Part shown: in pieces, positions 22,396-39,647 of the stretch
Numbering within the stretch: the first letter of the stretch is position 1
Layout of the letters: every line of letters begins with the position of its first letter
Assembly (NCBI RefSeq): GCF_003369915.1
Contig: NC_046677.1
Span: 19,424,913-19,488,912 of the forward strand
DNA from: Drosophila miranda
Lineage: Eukaryota > Arthropoda > Insecta > Diptera > Drosophilidae
Reading direction: 5' to 3'
DNA: 64,000 nucleotides
Made by a program: the position numbers and the translations under genes
Notes under the pieces: generated by a model
Databases searched by the model: none
Told to the model about the DNA's origin: nothing
Seen by the model: only the letters and a program-made list of their open reading frames with translations

Positions 22396-25300
22396 TTACA
22401 AGAAATTATTGATCTTTTCCAGATCATGTAATATTGCGTCTTGAGCCAAATTCAGATCATCACGTTCTTTCAGGCTTTCCAAAAGATGAACATTAAGTTT
22501 CTCAATAATCGCTTGAAAATTATCTACCAATAATTGTAGCGTTGTTAGATTTACACCTGTGAGTAATTGCCTTGATATCCAGCGATGATTTGAGTCCATA
22601 TTTAAGCCAACATTATGGAGCATTGTTCGTATTATGTCGACGATATGCGTGACGCCATGATTCTGGCTCTAATGTTTAAATAGAGAGCAATGAGAATATA
22701 TTCACATTAAATTCCGGAAAGGCCATCGATTAATTAATAACGCTATGTAACAAAATCGAACTTTAACTGAAATGAAGCCGACTTTTTCAGATAGACTTTG
22801 GGCTGGAAAATAATAAATAAACCATGGCGGCCGGAGAATTTGGCTCTTGAAGGCTTAAAGGCCTTAGCTGCCATAACTCATTAAACTAAAGCTAGTTTAT
22901 GATTTTATTTGTACTTTAATTATAAAAAAAGACCTAAAAAAAATACATAAATACCTTAATTTTCCTTTGTGCTATTTTTCTTGATTGAGCTAAAGCAAGA
23001 CGAACCTCTATTTGAAGCTTTGATTGTTTCGTAAAGAAGAAAACTTTCTCATTGGTTTGCCGTTCCTGCGTTTTCTTAATATTTTCGTTTGAAGTAAGAA
23101 CAGATTTGTGTTTGTTGTTGCTGTTATGAGACATCTTGTGATTAGTATAATCTTTACTATATTTTGTGGCATACAAAATGGATGGCCTTCGAAGTACTCC
23201 ACTTGTTAGCTTGGGGCAAGTTTCAGAGTCGGAGCTATAGCTTTCAGTGTCAGAGCAGACATCCTTTTTCAATTCTAGGCCTGTAAGTAGGATATGTTAA
23301 ATGAAAATGTCTTCTGAGGAACTGAGATATCCTAAGAAGACAAAGTTCGAAAAGAGCGGAGCCAATGGTAAAAAAGACACTATCGATAGTAAGAAACCCA
23401 CTATCCAAATCGGCAAGACAAAAACAATGAACTTGTCGAGAAAAAATTTCATGGATTTCCTATAGAATCCTAAATTTTACGAAGGGTCTTCATGTAGACG
23501 ATTTCAAGTCAGGTGTCAATAATGTCAATAGGAGAAACGTCAGTCATTTGTCGGCGAAACTCTAGAGCACTCAATAGCATCAGGAAAAAGACGTGATTCT
23601 TCCGGAGCAACATCCAAAAATATAATAGTTTCTGTTAAAGTACGTGGTTTGGTGAAACGTTTATTATGTAGGACAATTTCATGCCCAATATCAACGTAAC
23701 ACAGTTCGAAACACAACGACTATTAGTCGACGAACTGGAAATGTATGTTAGATTCGGCGTGTCAAAAGAAACATTCATATATTTCTGATTCTTGTTATTT
23801 TAATTTGTATTAGCTGTTAGACTTACTTTTTATATTATTAAATATATTTTCTCCTTTAAAGGCCAATCTTTTGCATATTTCATCTCGGTTGTAACGACGC
23901 TGTAATAAAAAATTAATCCGTTCAATATTTAAGGTAATAGTTTTATTTTTTTAATTGCCAAACATCAAATCTTAAACGAAGCATAGTTTATGTACCTACA
24001 AGATAATAGTATGCGGAACCTTAGTATCTCACAAAGTGTTAGACATATGTAGTCAAGATTTGGAAAGGGCGATAGCCCAAAGTCTACTGACTATATTAAC
24101 CCCAGGCAATCCAACTGAGAAAAATGTAGTACAGCAATGAAAGAATTTAATATTCTCAGGACGACCTTTATCGCCTAGTGAACAGGTTCACGGAAGCATG
24201 CAACAAGGCCTTGACGGCAGCATGCCCCCAAACAAACCTATGGGGCAAAAAAGCCTGGTGGTCAAAACTAATAGATATCCTGCGTAAAAGAGCCCCACTC
24301 TTTTCAACAGAGCTAAAAGCGCTAAAGAGTAGGAGCACTGGGCAGACTACAAAACCAGTCTGGACCTATACAAAAAATAAATTAGGAAAGCAGTAAGGGC
24401 CTCTTGGGAAAAATGTTCCGCTGAAGTCTAGAAAACGTCAAAGTCCGCAAAGCTGGACAAGATCCTCTCAAAAATTACCCCTTCGGTGAGGTCCTTAAAG
24501 GGAATGACGGTAGGTGACCAATTCCAGTGAGGAGTCCCTAAAAATTCTACTCGATACTCATTTCACTGGGCTGGGTGCCATTATGGAAGACCTGACTGAT
24601 CTAAACAAAACGGACCTAATTGATCCAACTAGTTATTGCTTTCTGTGTATACTCTTATACTAACCTTTAATTCAATTTTATGGGCCATTTTAAAATGATT
24701 TTTTAATGTTTCCAAGTCCATGTCAAAAGCCACCTTGTATGCATCAAATTGTTCTATAAAATTAAATTTAAATCGTTGTTAAAAAAGATATATTTTTCTG
24801 TAAGGGTAAATACTAACAATTAATTAAATATTTATTATTAAATATTATTTAAATATTTTTTGTCCTAAATCCACCATTTTAAAATATTAAAGATAAGCAA
24901 ACCCATCGATGGAAAAATTAAACTTTTTGAATAAATCATAGCACAATACAATAAAAAAGTTGGAAAAAATATTCCTGAGCAATCTTCCTTGAAGATGTGT
25001 GCGGCAGAATGCCACACCGTTCGTTTTAGGCACTGAAGAGGGCCAACTGTCGATGAGGGTGCTGAAAGCTGTTCTTGATTCTGTAGTGTCTCCACTGCGA
25101 AGTGGATTGCCAACTGAAGGATATTTCAAGATGGGTCGGATATCAACCAGAGGTAAAGCTAGCGTACTACAGCAGGGATATTTAAGACATAATATTTTCT
25201 GTACGTAAATTCTTGATAATTCGCATTCCATCGGCGGTATTTGTCTAGGGCTTAAGCTTATATATATAGTAAACCAAAAAAAAAGTTTTTTGAGGGTAGA

Positions 25301-27323
25301 ATGCAAGTACAAACCAAATTGGAAACAATTTTCTATTCAACGAACGTAGTATATATATTTTCACTCCGACATTTCCATAGGCGGTGGGCCTGTGCTTGAG
25401 AGGAAATGTCTACTAACACGATCGTATTGCTTTTAATAAATTTATGTAACATATTTAATTACCTAAGACAATTGGAGATGAATGGTCGTTTTTATATTTA
25501 ATGGGATGTTCCACGTATTGTCTGCTTCTTTGTATTTGGATGTCTTCTGCCGAAGGTCGGTGACGTTGGTTTTTTAGGTTGGGAATATCCATATTATTTA
25601 AATTTTTTGTGATTTCCGCCAAATAAGTTTCAGTTTCACTTATTATATATTTTTGTTGATTACATTTTTTATAGTCAAATTTATCAAGTGGTAGCTGTCG
25701 GTCGTCATGTGATGACTTTCGAGACTTAATTTTTGTTAACTCTTGTCCACATGTTGAATTTTTCACCTTCATTTTGCGACTGTTTTCTTCAGAATATGGT
25801 ATTAAATTTCCATTCCTTAGCGCTTCACCGCCATTTGATAGCTCAGCATCGCATATCTAAAAATATAATTCCTTACGTAAGCATTTTAGATTTTAATTTT
25901 TTTTTAAATTTAGCTATAACGACAAACTCAACCATAAAGCCTTCATTTTTATCCCTTTTAACCAATGACTGCCACTGAAACACAGGAATGTTATTTTCAG
26001 TAATCTTCTCTATGTGTATAACGAGCGGAAACATTCAGCCGCGACAACGGCGGGGAAAGAGGGATATCTCCACAATCTCTCTCAGAGATTGCCACCACTC
26101 TGCTTGGCTGCAGACTGGTGACCCCTTCGGACCACTTCCGTCTCTGTTGAAGGCTGAGCAGATAGTATTTCGACACATCTAAAAGGTTTTCTTGATGGCA
26201 AACACGAGCTGCCATCGTTGAAAATACGATGGTGTACTGTCTGGTCTGGGGCCACAGGGAAACTAAACAGTGTAAGCATTTTCGTACAAAAGCACTGCAC
26301 TTTTTGAAGTGATGCTACCAACTTTAATGACCGTTTTATTTTGTCAAATTTCTTCAAAAATGCAACTCTCTGGACAGCTTCTACTGCAGATAGAAATGCT
26401 GCGCCAAGCTCGTCCGTAGTAGTTCTCCATGTGACTCCTTTCCTTCTATTAATGAACCGATGAAGTGTACCTATAACTTTCATATACGATGACTAAATAT
26501 CTATAAAGGTAAGAAAGGGGTTCCGGCTGCCGAAGTGATGTCCTATATCTCTGCAAGCCGATTCGAAACATTTGTAGTTAACTGAGAGGGATGCGTTTGC
26601 AGCCAATGTAAAACCACTTACGAATGTGACCACATTATTAACTTTGACATTGAGTGTTTGCCTTGGCTACAAAAAATCGTGGAACTATTGGCTTGTGGGT
26701 TGCGAATCAGACGAAGAGTAGTACAATCTTGTTGATCTCCATTCAAATTGATCAAGTATACAATTTCTGAAATAACTTTGTACTTATTACAGAATTTGTA
26801 TAAACATTGGTAGTATTCATGTATTGTGGGTATTCTATTTTATCTATTCTAGGTTTCCAGAAGATCTTTATGTTCGTTTACTTACCTTAGATAAATTTAA
26901 GACATGTAAGCTTTCCACAAGTTTTTTGCTCTTAAAACCTGTGAAAAGTAAATCGATTTCACGTTCCACTTCCTCTCCGAAATCTCCGACAATGTCAATT
27001 TCACTTGGTCCCGGAAGTTGATCAATTTTACAAGGCCGATGAGAGTAGTTGATTTTGTTCATATAATTTTTTCTGATACTATAAACTAGTTCTGGTTTAT
27101 TTAATAGTTCTTTTGATTTTTCTGATAATGTCTTGCCAGTTTCATTTACAATGTTAGGCATAATTATAGATGACATTTCGAAAAGAATTGAGTTTTTTTC
27201 CAAAAAAGAACAGGAATCTGAATTTTTTCGACTATTCCCAAAAACCAAACCTTGGATATTTTCGTATTTGAGATCAGTAAACTTTTCGAGCCTACACTCT
27301 GGACTTGTTTGGGTTTTATTCAT
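22396..27323 (-). CDS. 530-aa protein with C-terminal coiled coil, possibly SCHIP-1-like
   Basis: The CDS is complement(join(22396..22668, 22955..23280, 23827..23899, 24665..24753, 25463..25856, 26886..27323)). All five introns are GT-AG and in phase. The ATG at 27323 is fixed by an in-frame stop four codons upstream. The N-terminal and middle parts are hydrophilic and likely disordered, with an acidic FGEEVEREIDLLFTG stretch and a Ser/Asp-rich DTESYSSDSE segment. The end is a coiled coil from LTTLQLLVDNFQAIIEKLN to LKERDDLNLAQDAILHDLEK. That pattern (RD.L then QD..L.D.E) recalls the C terminus of schwannomin-interacting (SCHIP-1) proteins. The assignment is from memory and weak, but the gene itself is well supported. 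A second small ORF ends two bases before its start. Confidence 0.85.
23381..23388. promoter_or_regulatory. DRE-like element inside an intron
   Basis: TATCGATA within the longer palindrome ACTATCGATAGT, in the 546-bp intron 23281-23826. It could mark an internal promoter for the 3' exons or be a chance match. Confidence 0.25.
23900..24664 (+). mobile_element. LOA-type LINE fragment in an intron
   Basis: Plus-strand sequence at about 24170-24430 reads ACNKALTAACPQTNLWGKKA then WWSKLIDILRKRAPLF, with WADYKTSLDLYKK in a shifted frame. This is the linker between endonuclease and reverse transcriptase of LOA/R1-type LINEs. Frameshifts and stops break it. It lies antisense to the host gene, and the element ends are not clear within the intron. 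Confidence 0.7.
24754..25462. repeat. Intron with unclassified repeat and a family A piece
   Basis: Bases 24975-25180 are GC-richer than the surroundings and open in several frames, suggesting an element fragment of unknown type. Bases 25203-25242 are a third copy of the family A core (ACGTAAATTCTTGATAATTC). No exon signal was seen. Confidence 0.45.
25857..26885. other. Intron with unidentified GC-richer insert
   Basis: Bases about 26030-26480 are GC-richer, and the minus strand is open for 133 codons (26082-26483). No domain was recognised. It could be a fragment of a mobile element. The flanks are AT-rich intron. Confidence 0.4.
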
Positions 27324-27325
27324 AG

Positions 27326-27767
27326 CTACACATTAAACTTGCTTTCAGAATAATCAATTAAGTCTTCATAACGAGCATAGTAAAACTTTTGTAGACAGGG
27401 ATAGTTTGGATTACGCATTTCTTTTCCCCAATGAAGATTCCTTTTAAGTTCATTCCTAAAAAAAAAAAAATTATTAAAAAAAATTAATTTTGATATTTAA
27501 AATTTTTTTAATAAATATTTTAATAGAAATAGGATAAAATACGGCATTCCGAAGATCCACATACTTCGAGTCAATATTTTCCGAGCCTTTCTGAAAGTGC
27601 TTACATTGGGCGTTAAAAAAACTCGGGAAAATTACAGCCTCCTCTAGTAGTACGATGCGTTGATTGATAAATATATATAAATTTATCATATACGAAGAAA
27701 AGGCTGGCATAGGAACGATGAATCTGGCATTTTCATTTTTTGGACCACCAAAAACATATATTTTCAT
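27326..27767 (-). CDS. Small protein upstream in an apparent dicistronic unit
   Basis: Two exons, complement(join(27326..27455, 27565..27767)), give 110 aa from an ATG at 27767. The 109-bp intron has a strong GTATGT donor and a T-rich acceptor, and phase 2 is preserved. Exon 1 begins MKIYVFGGPKNENARF. Exon 2 encodes RNLHWGKEMRNPNYPCLQKF then YYARYEDLIDYSESKFNV, whose composition looks like a conserved folded protein. No family was recognised. The TAG stop lies two bases before the ATG of the 530-aa gene, on the same strand, so both could be translated from one mRNA. Exon 1 is less certain than exon 2. An acceptor at 27591-27593 could make it shorter and link to exons further upstream. Confidence 0.55.
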
Positions 27768-28979
27768 ATAAACATATATTGAAATTGTTTAGGTAATCCC
27801 TAAAAATTAATGCTTTATATTTATCTTTTCTCTTCAATTAACGAAAAGAATAAAGGCGATATATTTCTCCTGTTCAGCACCAAAATTCTTCAAGTTTCAT
27901 CATATACATAGGTATTTAAATAACAATTGGCCCTTGATGGGTTAACTCAAGCTTAGTTACCTTAGTATATGTACATACATATGCATATGTATGTACATGT
28001 GCAATATACATTCAGACTAGTTTTGCCTTAGCAAGCAATATTATAAATTAGTAAGAATATGAATAATCCTTTTTCATTCACTTGGTCGTATTCCATTCTT
28101 ACTTACCTTACACTTATTATTTGTAATATCTAAGTTTGTTATTTCATAAAAAAACTGCAAATTGTTCCATAAATAGCTCTGCATAATTATGTCAACATAT
28201 ACAATTTCAAGGTTAACCAACAAGCCTAAAAATAACTGCTTTACACAATTTATTTTGACTTCCTACAAAATGATATGTTGACAATACACTTAAAATGTTA
28301 AAAATCAATTTAAACAGTATCCATTAAAAGTTATGAGAGATTGGCTACTTTAAAGATAAACTGAAACGATGACTCGTTGAATTATATAGAAGTCAAATAT
28401 ATCAACACCGGTTTGGGTCATGCGCAAATGAAAGGACCCTCATTCAATACTTCGAATGGACTATGGCTTTTTCCGTTTCAGAATAGCTGATTTCTTTAAA
28501 CCAGCATTTTAATTCTTCATATAACTTCTAAAAAGGGGAGATTTGTGTCCCATCCATAATACCTATTTAGGATAACTCACAAAAACGGTCAGCACTTTTT
28601 TCCTTTGTCTGTTTTCTGTCTGGTCACTGATAAAAGAGAAAAACACCACGCAAACGCGCTCTCTCATTGAGCAGAATACATTTTGTCTCTTTGCTTGTGT
28701 TTTCTGCTTTGTGTTTTCGATTAGCACTACAATAACAACTTAAAGAGACATTTTTGATCAAGCGCTCCCAGAAAAAGTGTCTTCAGATGAGCAGAACCAC
28801 ATAGGCAAGTGATCGTTGCCATAGGCACCAAACTCATAAGCACGCGACTCAATGCTTAGTAACAAAAGAGAAGTTTAAATATCGGTCTTTGCTTGAGCGA
28901 AGAGCGAATTGAGCTAAAACAGATTTGATCACTGTTCATGCAGATCACTTCCAACAAACGTTTTTTCATTCCGCCTTTA
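27768..28979. other. Intergenic AT-rich stretch
   Basis: This should contain the promoter and 5' UTR of the small gene/coiled-coil unit, but no core promoter motif stands out. A perfect short palindrome of alternating GTATGTACAT-type sequence lies at 27966-28000. No gene was recognised. Confidence 0.45.
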
Positions 28980-31105
28980 AATATATAATGCAAAGGTACT
29001 CATAACTTTGCTACAGGGGGTAACGGATGAAGGGTCGGCTCGCCCCAACTGTAAGCCCGCAATGAGATCCATCCCCATGCTGCTCCATGCTGTACACACC
29101 AGTGGAAGTGCGACTATACTCTCCCTGTGAGGTCGGCTGGAACCAGGATCTAGTACGGTCATGTCTCTGACTTGGATGCTGCCAAAGTCGGGCGGTGAGT
29201 AAAATTATGCCAAGATGCATTGCCGAGGGGGTACTCGGTCGCTAATATGCGGACTCTAGACACCTACCGATAGTGAGTTTTAATTAGGATTCCCGGGGAA
29301 AGCGGGCTATGACTCGGCTGACCAACCCATCCCCGCCTTCTCGTGGAACCAACTATGCCAAGCAATTTGAATATCATAAATACAAACACCGCAATGGAGC
29401 ATGGTACTCTTTCTAAAGTACCCGAAGTACAAGACCATCCGTCTACATCAGTGGCTGGGAAACCAGGGCCTAAGAAGAGTGCAAGGATAGGCCCGAAAGG
29501 CTAATCGAAGTCGGGTAACACTAGGTGCGAACCGGTGTGGTTGCCAAGTAGAGCGTAATAGCAGCTGGTAAGCGGGGACCTTGGGACCGGAGAGCCCCTG
29601 ATGAATCCCGCAGGCACTTTTTCTGCACGGCAGGGTAAAAAGCCGTCGTATTAAGCACCAAAGGGGCTTTCATCCTGTCCAACGACGACACGAACTACAA
29701 GTCGTCAACCGAAGGGTCTGAGCAGAGGCTATGAGCCACCTTGCCAGATTTCCAGCCAGCAAAAGCTGGAAAGGGCGCAACCAAGGCCCTGAACATTAAT
29801 TGATCGCCAAGGTGGCGAAGGACAAGACCCTAATTGGCGTCCTGGGCAGGGGCGCCAAAGACGGCCATGTCCATCGGAAAAAATTACACCTGTTCGAAAA
29901 TGAGATCCAGGACAGATTCCTTCAGGAGCTCTAGGAGAAAGGCGGACCACCATCTTATTGTGAGAAGGCATAGTGGCATCATGGAAAGCTGAAAGCCATC
30001 GACTGCCAAGACGCTCGCTCTGCGGTCCACTACATGAAGGCGATGCCTGCCCTCAAGGAGGTCTATCCGGGAGCCAAACTAGGAGCCGAACGTACAGCCT
30101 GTTCGGAAGACATTCCTAGCAGACCGCGGGCCAAGCTTGCAGAGCCGGAGAAGATCCTGAGGTTACTGCAGGTTACTGCACCACTCTTGTACCTGCACCA
30201 TTGTGAAGGGTGGAGTCGACATAGTCCTTATACAGGAGCACTGGGTTCTCGGAAAGAGGGAGCTGAGGACTCAAGACTAAAAGCTATACGTAGTTGGTAC
30301 CACAGGTAAAACACGTATCTGCATTCTTGAAAAGATAGTTTCAGCCTAGAAGGCCAGGAATGCTCCCTGAGGATCTGATCCACATATATGGGTCATGACC
30401 AACCTGACGCTCCCATACATGAGACCCTTCGTATGATCATCGCATACTGTAAGACCAAGGACATCGACTTAATAATGGGGTTCAATGACAATGCACTCCT
30501 ATGTCTGTGGAGAAAGGAACGAAACACAAACGGGGTGAGTACCTTTTTAGTTATCTTCTGACCACTCAGGTCGTAATTTTAAGCCGGGGAAATGATCCCA
30601 CCTTTATAATTAAGAATCACAAGGAGGTGCTGGACTTTACACTTGGCTCTCAAACTCAAACTCAAACTCTCAAACTTAGTATGATTGAAGGACCCAAGTG
30701 GACAAACTGGACTCGGTTCAGATCACCTAGGCTGTATTCTCCCTGAGTCCTAAAGAGAAGATTTCACGAAGGTACACGTCTAGTTAAAAATTTTAGCGAA
30801 CCCTGCAGAGAGGCGCTCGATAAATCCTGACCCTCTAGTAAAACCAGGGGTCGGAAGAAGCATGAATGGTGGACTCCAAATCTGATGAGCTCACGAAAGC
30901 CTCGCGGAAACTCTTCAACAAAGCTAAAGTACAAGGCGTGTCTGTCATCCTACAACAAAGAATTTAGGAAAGCCAAACGCATCACATGGCGTAAGTTCTG
31001 CAGAGAAATTGAGAGCAACTCAGAAGCTTTCGCGTTTGCGCAGAGTTCTATCTAAGAAAACACTCACCCTGGGCTGCCTCAAGAAAGACCAACGACTAGC
31101 AATGT
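28980..31105 (+). mobile_element. Degenerate LOA-clade LINE
   Basis: The 5' region (29020-29390) matches the piece at 5141-5625. ORF1 starts near an ATG at 29394 and is broken at 29503. Its RNA-binding region is recognisable at 29810-30160 (YPGAKLGAER then DIPSRPRAKL). The endonuclease follows at 30190-30700, with VDIVLIQEHWVL, a GFNDNA active-site stretch and RGEYLFSYLL then LSRGNDPTFI and EVLDFTL. The linker toward the reverse transcriptase follows at 30930-31090 (YNKEFRKAKRITWRKF then CREIESNSEAF). Reverse transcriptase is absent and the element is joined to an unrelated repeat at about 31110. Many stops and frameshifts make it inactive. Confidence 0.85.
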
Positions 31106-31109
31106 GGCG

Positions 31110-31440
31110 GAGAAACGCTGTTCTTACCGCGCTGTGTTACGCGAGTGTTGCGCGCATGTTACGCGCATGTTACGAGAACAGTCTCTGCTGTTACGCGCAC
31201 ACTTTTTCTGTTATGCGCAAACATTTTTTTCTTTCCAACGTTCCGGTAAAATTGGACTGCGTCAGCTGTGTTGTTACCCTGACCAGTTACTTCAGAGATG
31301 AATTTGAGGTTGGGTTAAAAAAAATGATTTATAAAGAAGGCACAACCTAATTGCCCTTGCGTAGGCGTTTTTTTTTTTATTTTTCAATTAAGATTCGTTT
31401 TTTTTTTATATAAAAAGTTTTAGTTTACTTTTCGATCCAG
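31110..31440 (+). repeat. Dispersed repeat (family D), copy 1
   Basis: TTACGCGCATGTTAC units (three near 31137-31200), then GTTGTTACCCTGACCAGTTA, GAGGTTGGGTTAAA and AAGGCACAACCTAA. It matches 46500-46640. It abuts the truncated LINE directly, so one inserted into, or recombined with, the other. Confidence 0.65.
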
Positions 31441-31692
31441 GAGGATTCGAGGAAAATTTTTCGTTTTGAAAACGAGGATCTAGCGGATTGTGAAAACGGA
31501 ATTATGTGTAATTTATTTGTAACTAAACGAAGTAATTTATTGAATTTGTTTTTCGACGCGCGTTACGAAGTTGTACACTTTGAGGAATTACTAAAACTTT
31601 TTTGCAGAATACTTAACAAAATCAAATAAAAAACATACCCATTTTGTTTCACAGGATAGTAGTTCTGGTGACTAACTTTTGGTCCTTTGTGC

Positions 31693-31700
31693 TATCGATA
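31693..31700. promoter_or_regulatory. DRE-like element upstream of Ror
   Basis: TATCGATA, followed by a second ATCGATAA at 31702-31709, lies about 155 bp upstream of the Ror ATG. This placement is typical of DREF-type core promoters. Confidence 0.55.
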
Positions 31701-31855
31701 CATCGATAAGGTATCAACAACCCCTAATATGCTGTTGAGGGAAGAAAATGTCATTTGTATTTAAGACAATATTTTCATTGTAAGAGTTAAATATGTCAAT
31801 TAAAGAGCGCCGATAAAAAAAAAATAACTTTTTAGTAAACCTAACGTTTTTCAAC

Positions 31856-36535
<4,680 letters not shown>

Positions 36536-37859
36536 ATAATTAATGATAGTTTTATATTCGCTATGATATCACATTTTCTAACCGGCTTAGTTAACATGCA
36601 TTTAAGTTTTTAATTAAATACGAGACTATTGAATATTTCGTCATTAAGTCACTTGGGATCACTAGGTGTGGGCCACATATTATGATTTATACATATAATT
36701 ATTAAATTTGTTAATGGTGCTGATACAAGCAGTGTGGCCAAATGGAATGACGATATATGCCCCTGCATAGGATTAAGGGGGAGGACGCCAAACTACGAGG
36801 GCGAGGCAGGGTCAAGAGCGTCCTCATACACCCAGTGGATACACGGAGAAGTGTCGAGGTTGCCCTTCAACTTAAAACTACGAGGGAGAATGTTAAAAGA
36901 GCCTACTGACACCTAGCATACACGCGGAAATTGCCGTGGAACTCACTCAACATCTATTACCATTATTAAGTCACCATTATATACGGTCTCCAACTTTTTT
37001 GAGCTGACCTCAGAGCCAAGCTCATTCGCACTTTTCCACCTTTAACTTTTGTAGAAAACTTAGGGCTGAGTAAAGTTTTCGAGAGCAATTTAAAATAATT
37101 CATAACAATGCATTAAACTTCATCATTGAGCATGCATCCTAAAGTCGCACTCTCGTTTTGCTGATTTCTACTTATCGAAACGTTTTTTAAAGTTTTTAAG
37201 TTAAGCTTTATTCTTTGAACCATCCTAATCTAATCACCCTATACTCATTTTGAGTATCGTGTACTAAAAAACTATAAAATTTATAGTTTACAAAATCAAA
37301 CTTTTTTTTTGAGTCTTTCCAACAATTAAATTTTATTTGATTAAACAATGTTGCCATTACTCCTCAATGCAGAGACCAAAACAAGAATCACACATGACGT
37401 ACATAGTTTACTTTTATTCGATCTTAAAAATGTAGTATGTGTTTAAAAACTGAAAAATTCACTCACTATGGCTGACGCTTCGTCCGCCACACATAGCTTT
37501 GCACACAACGTGTTGCTCACCTCTAAGCGGCGAGAGTTGCTGCAAGTTTTCGGGTGCTTATGTGAACGGGGATTTCCTCTGGGTCCTGTGTTAATGTATC
37601 CTTGGGCTTCTTATACTTTTTGTGTCAATAGGTGTCGCGTTGGTGTTTTCGCAAAATGAAATCTTCGCTCGACTGTCCAGCGGGTAACTGGGGCGAAATA
37701 CACATGTAGTAATGCGAGTCTGAGTACATCAATAATGACAGCTTTCGGCGCCGACATTCTCTTCCTAAATTCCCAGATTGATTCCACTATGCAACAAGAT
37801 TGAACATTTTTTTGCGCTGTGAACCAAACCGATCGATTTTTTTGTGCCTTTCAAAATGT

Positions 37860-38150
37860 TTAATGCTTTTTTTTCAAGGTTTGTTTTTTTTTTATACAAA
37901 TTTTTAAAAATTGGTCACTTTTCATGTTTTTTCAGAGGGTGGTCTTTTTACAAACACTTTGTAGCTTCATCTTAATGCCTAGAAAATATTAATATTTCAA
38001 AATTTGGACATTAAAAACTAAGTAGAAAAAAATTATATCTTGAGCTTTCTTTTTGGTCTTTGATAGGTACATTAATAAGGCATCGTTTAAGGTATCGTTT
38101 GTAAAACTCGATGGATAAACTGTGAAGGTGCAGCCGTTTGACCAAATCTT
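37860..38150 (+). repeat. Dispersed repeat (family B), copy 1
   Basis: It ends GGTGCAGCCGTTTGACCAAAT, preceded by a GGTATCGTTT(G) stretch and GATGGATAAAC, with CACTTTGTAGCTTCATCTTAA further left. The same blocks occur in order at 53270-53600 and, inverted, at 61265-61545. There is no coding capacity and the family was not identified. Confidence 0.7.
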
Positions 38151-38699
38151 CAAATGTCACAAAATGCGACATGGGCTGCAGCTTTTCAGCATTACAACCA
38201 GTTCCAAGATTTTTAAGTTATGTGATATAAAAAAAAACAACATCTGAACAAAAATACCAGTTTTTAAAAATTTTAAATTTATCAGTTCGTTCATGGGTGT
38301 CATAGCGCCGTACAAATGACGATATGATAAAATATTTAATATATAAAATAGGTAATACATAAATTCATACACCTCTTAGCCGAATCAGCTGAATCCTGTC
38401 AAAATTTAAAGACGCTACGTGTTATACTGTTTTATAGTCATTGATAGCATAATTCATAATTTGAATTTGAAGAGGAAATGGAAAAAATATATTCCTGTCT
38501 GCTCGTTTGCCGTTTTTCGGAAAAAAGCTATCACTCAAACCAAGGCAAAGCTCTATAAATACCTTGAAAACTCACCATCTTCAAAATCAATGGTAAAAAG
38601 TGCTTTACTGAATTTAGTTGTAGCCGTAAAAGCACAAACGGCGCAGAACCTACTGGACGCCCAGTTTAGGTCTCTTCAACAGAAACAATTGTAAAAATT

Positions 38700-38935
38700 C
38701 ACGATTGCGAAAGATTGTGGAAACCAAAGGCAATCACTCGGCTCAGTGGATTAAATTCTAAATGATCTCTTGATCACAATGCAAGGGTACGTTTCCACAG
38801 CAAAAATCCATGAATAAAGCTAGGAATTTCTCCCCGATTTAGCCATGAGTGACTATTTATTACACTCGAACCTGAAGAAATGGCTTGGCGGAAGGAGATG
38901 GGTCTTTTGAAAACTACGAAAAATCTTTTTTTTTT
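38700..38935 (+). mobile_element. Mariner transposase remnant
   Basis: In frame around 38775-38930 it reads VSTAKIHE, then stops, then EFLPDLAMSDYLLHSNLKKW and LGGRRW. This matches the region around the third catalytic Asp of mariner transposases (AKIHEL, SPDLAPSDY, NLKKWLGGKRF). The proline-rich link before PDL is lost. Terminal repeats were not found. Confidence 0.75.
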
Positions 38936-39647
38936 TAATTGATAAATAAAATTTGAGTAACTATTTTAAAAAATTTACTGATTGTTTCCAAAAACCTGTG
39001 TTTCATTCATAAAGTCACGGACTTAGTTGGCAGCCATCACATTTACATAAATTTATGCAGTTATTTGAAATGTAAGTTAATACATACATATTACTAAAAA
39101 AATGTTATAATTATAAATTACATTTATAATACTTATATACTAATATCATTTTTATATTATCCAGCTTTAGGATCAAGAAATTTTACCAAATCGTATCTGT
39201 ACACACGTACATGCATGTGTTTCCGCACCTTGAAATCACTGCTCGACTATCCTACGCCGCTGTCGCTGTTGTTCTTTCATGGGACAGCATCTGCAGCGGA
39301 CATCGAAACCTCTGTCTGGAAACAGCGAAACTTGCCGTCGATGTTCCATTATGTTTCGATTATAATGTCCTCGTCTTTCCAATCAGATTTAACGAGACAG
39401 GGCTGAAGGCGTGATCTTTTGACTGTATTTGGTCATACAATAGACAACTACAGCCCCGCTCAATTCGCCGTGATTCGGGTCTTAACCCTTAAGGCCCTTG
39501 GGAGGAATTTCGATTCCTTACAACACATCCTTATGAATCTCACCTCTTTAACCGAGTATAAAAACGGCAAGAGTTAAAAATATAAGCTAATAACTTTAGT
39601 AAGTGGTTTTAAGCGTAGAAATGTTTAAAAAACTCCAAATAGTATAA

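Noticed and set aside
22955..23280. A separate gene starting at MKKDVCSD
   Set aside because: The apparent start is a TTG codon; the exon joins in phase to both neighbours of the coiled-coil gene.
25997..26483. Minus-strand 133-codon ORF as an extra exon of the coiled-coil gene
   Set aside because: Exons 26886-27323 and 25463-25856 already join in phase 0, and the ORF is GC-richer than the gene and opens in several frames like a repeat.
31104..31350. Two overlapping ORFs after the LINE
   Set aside because: They derive from TTACGCGCATG repeat units (family D) and have no similarity to LINE reverse transcriptase.
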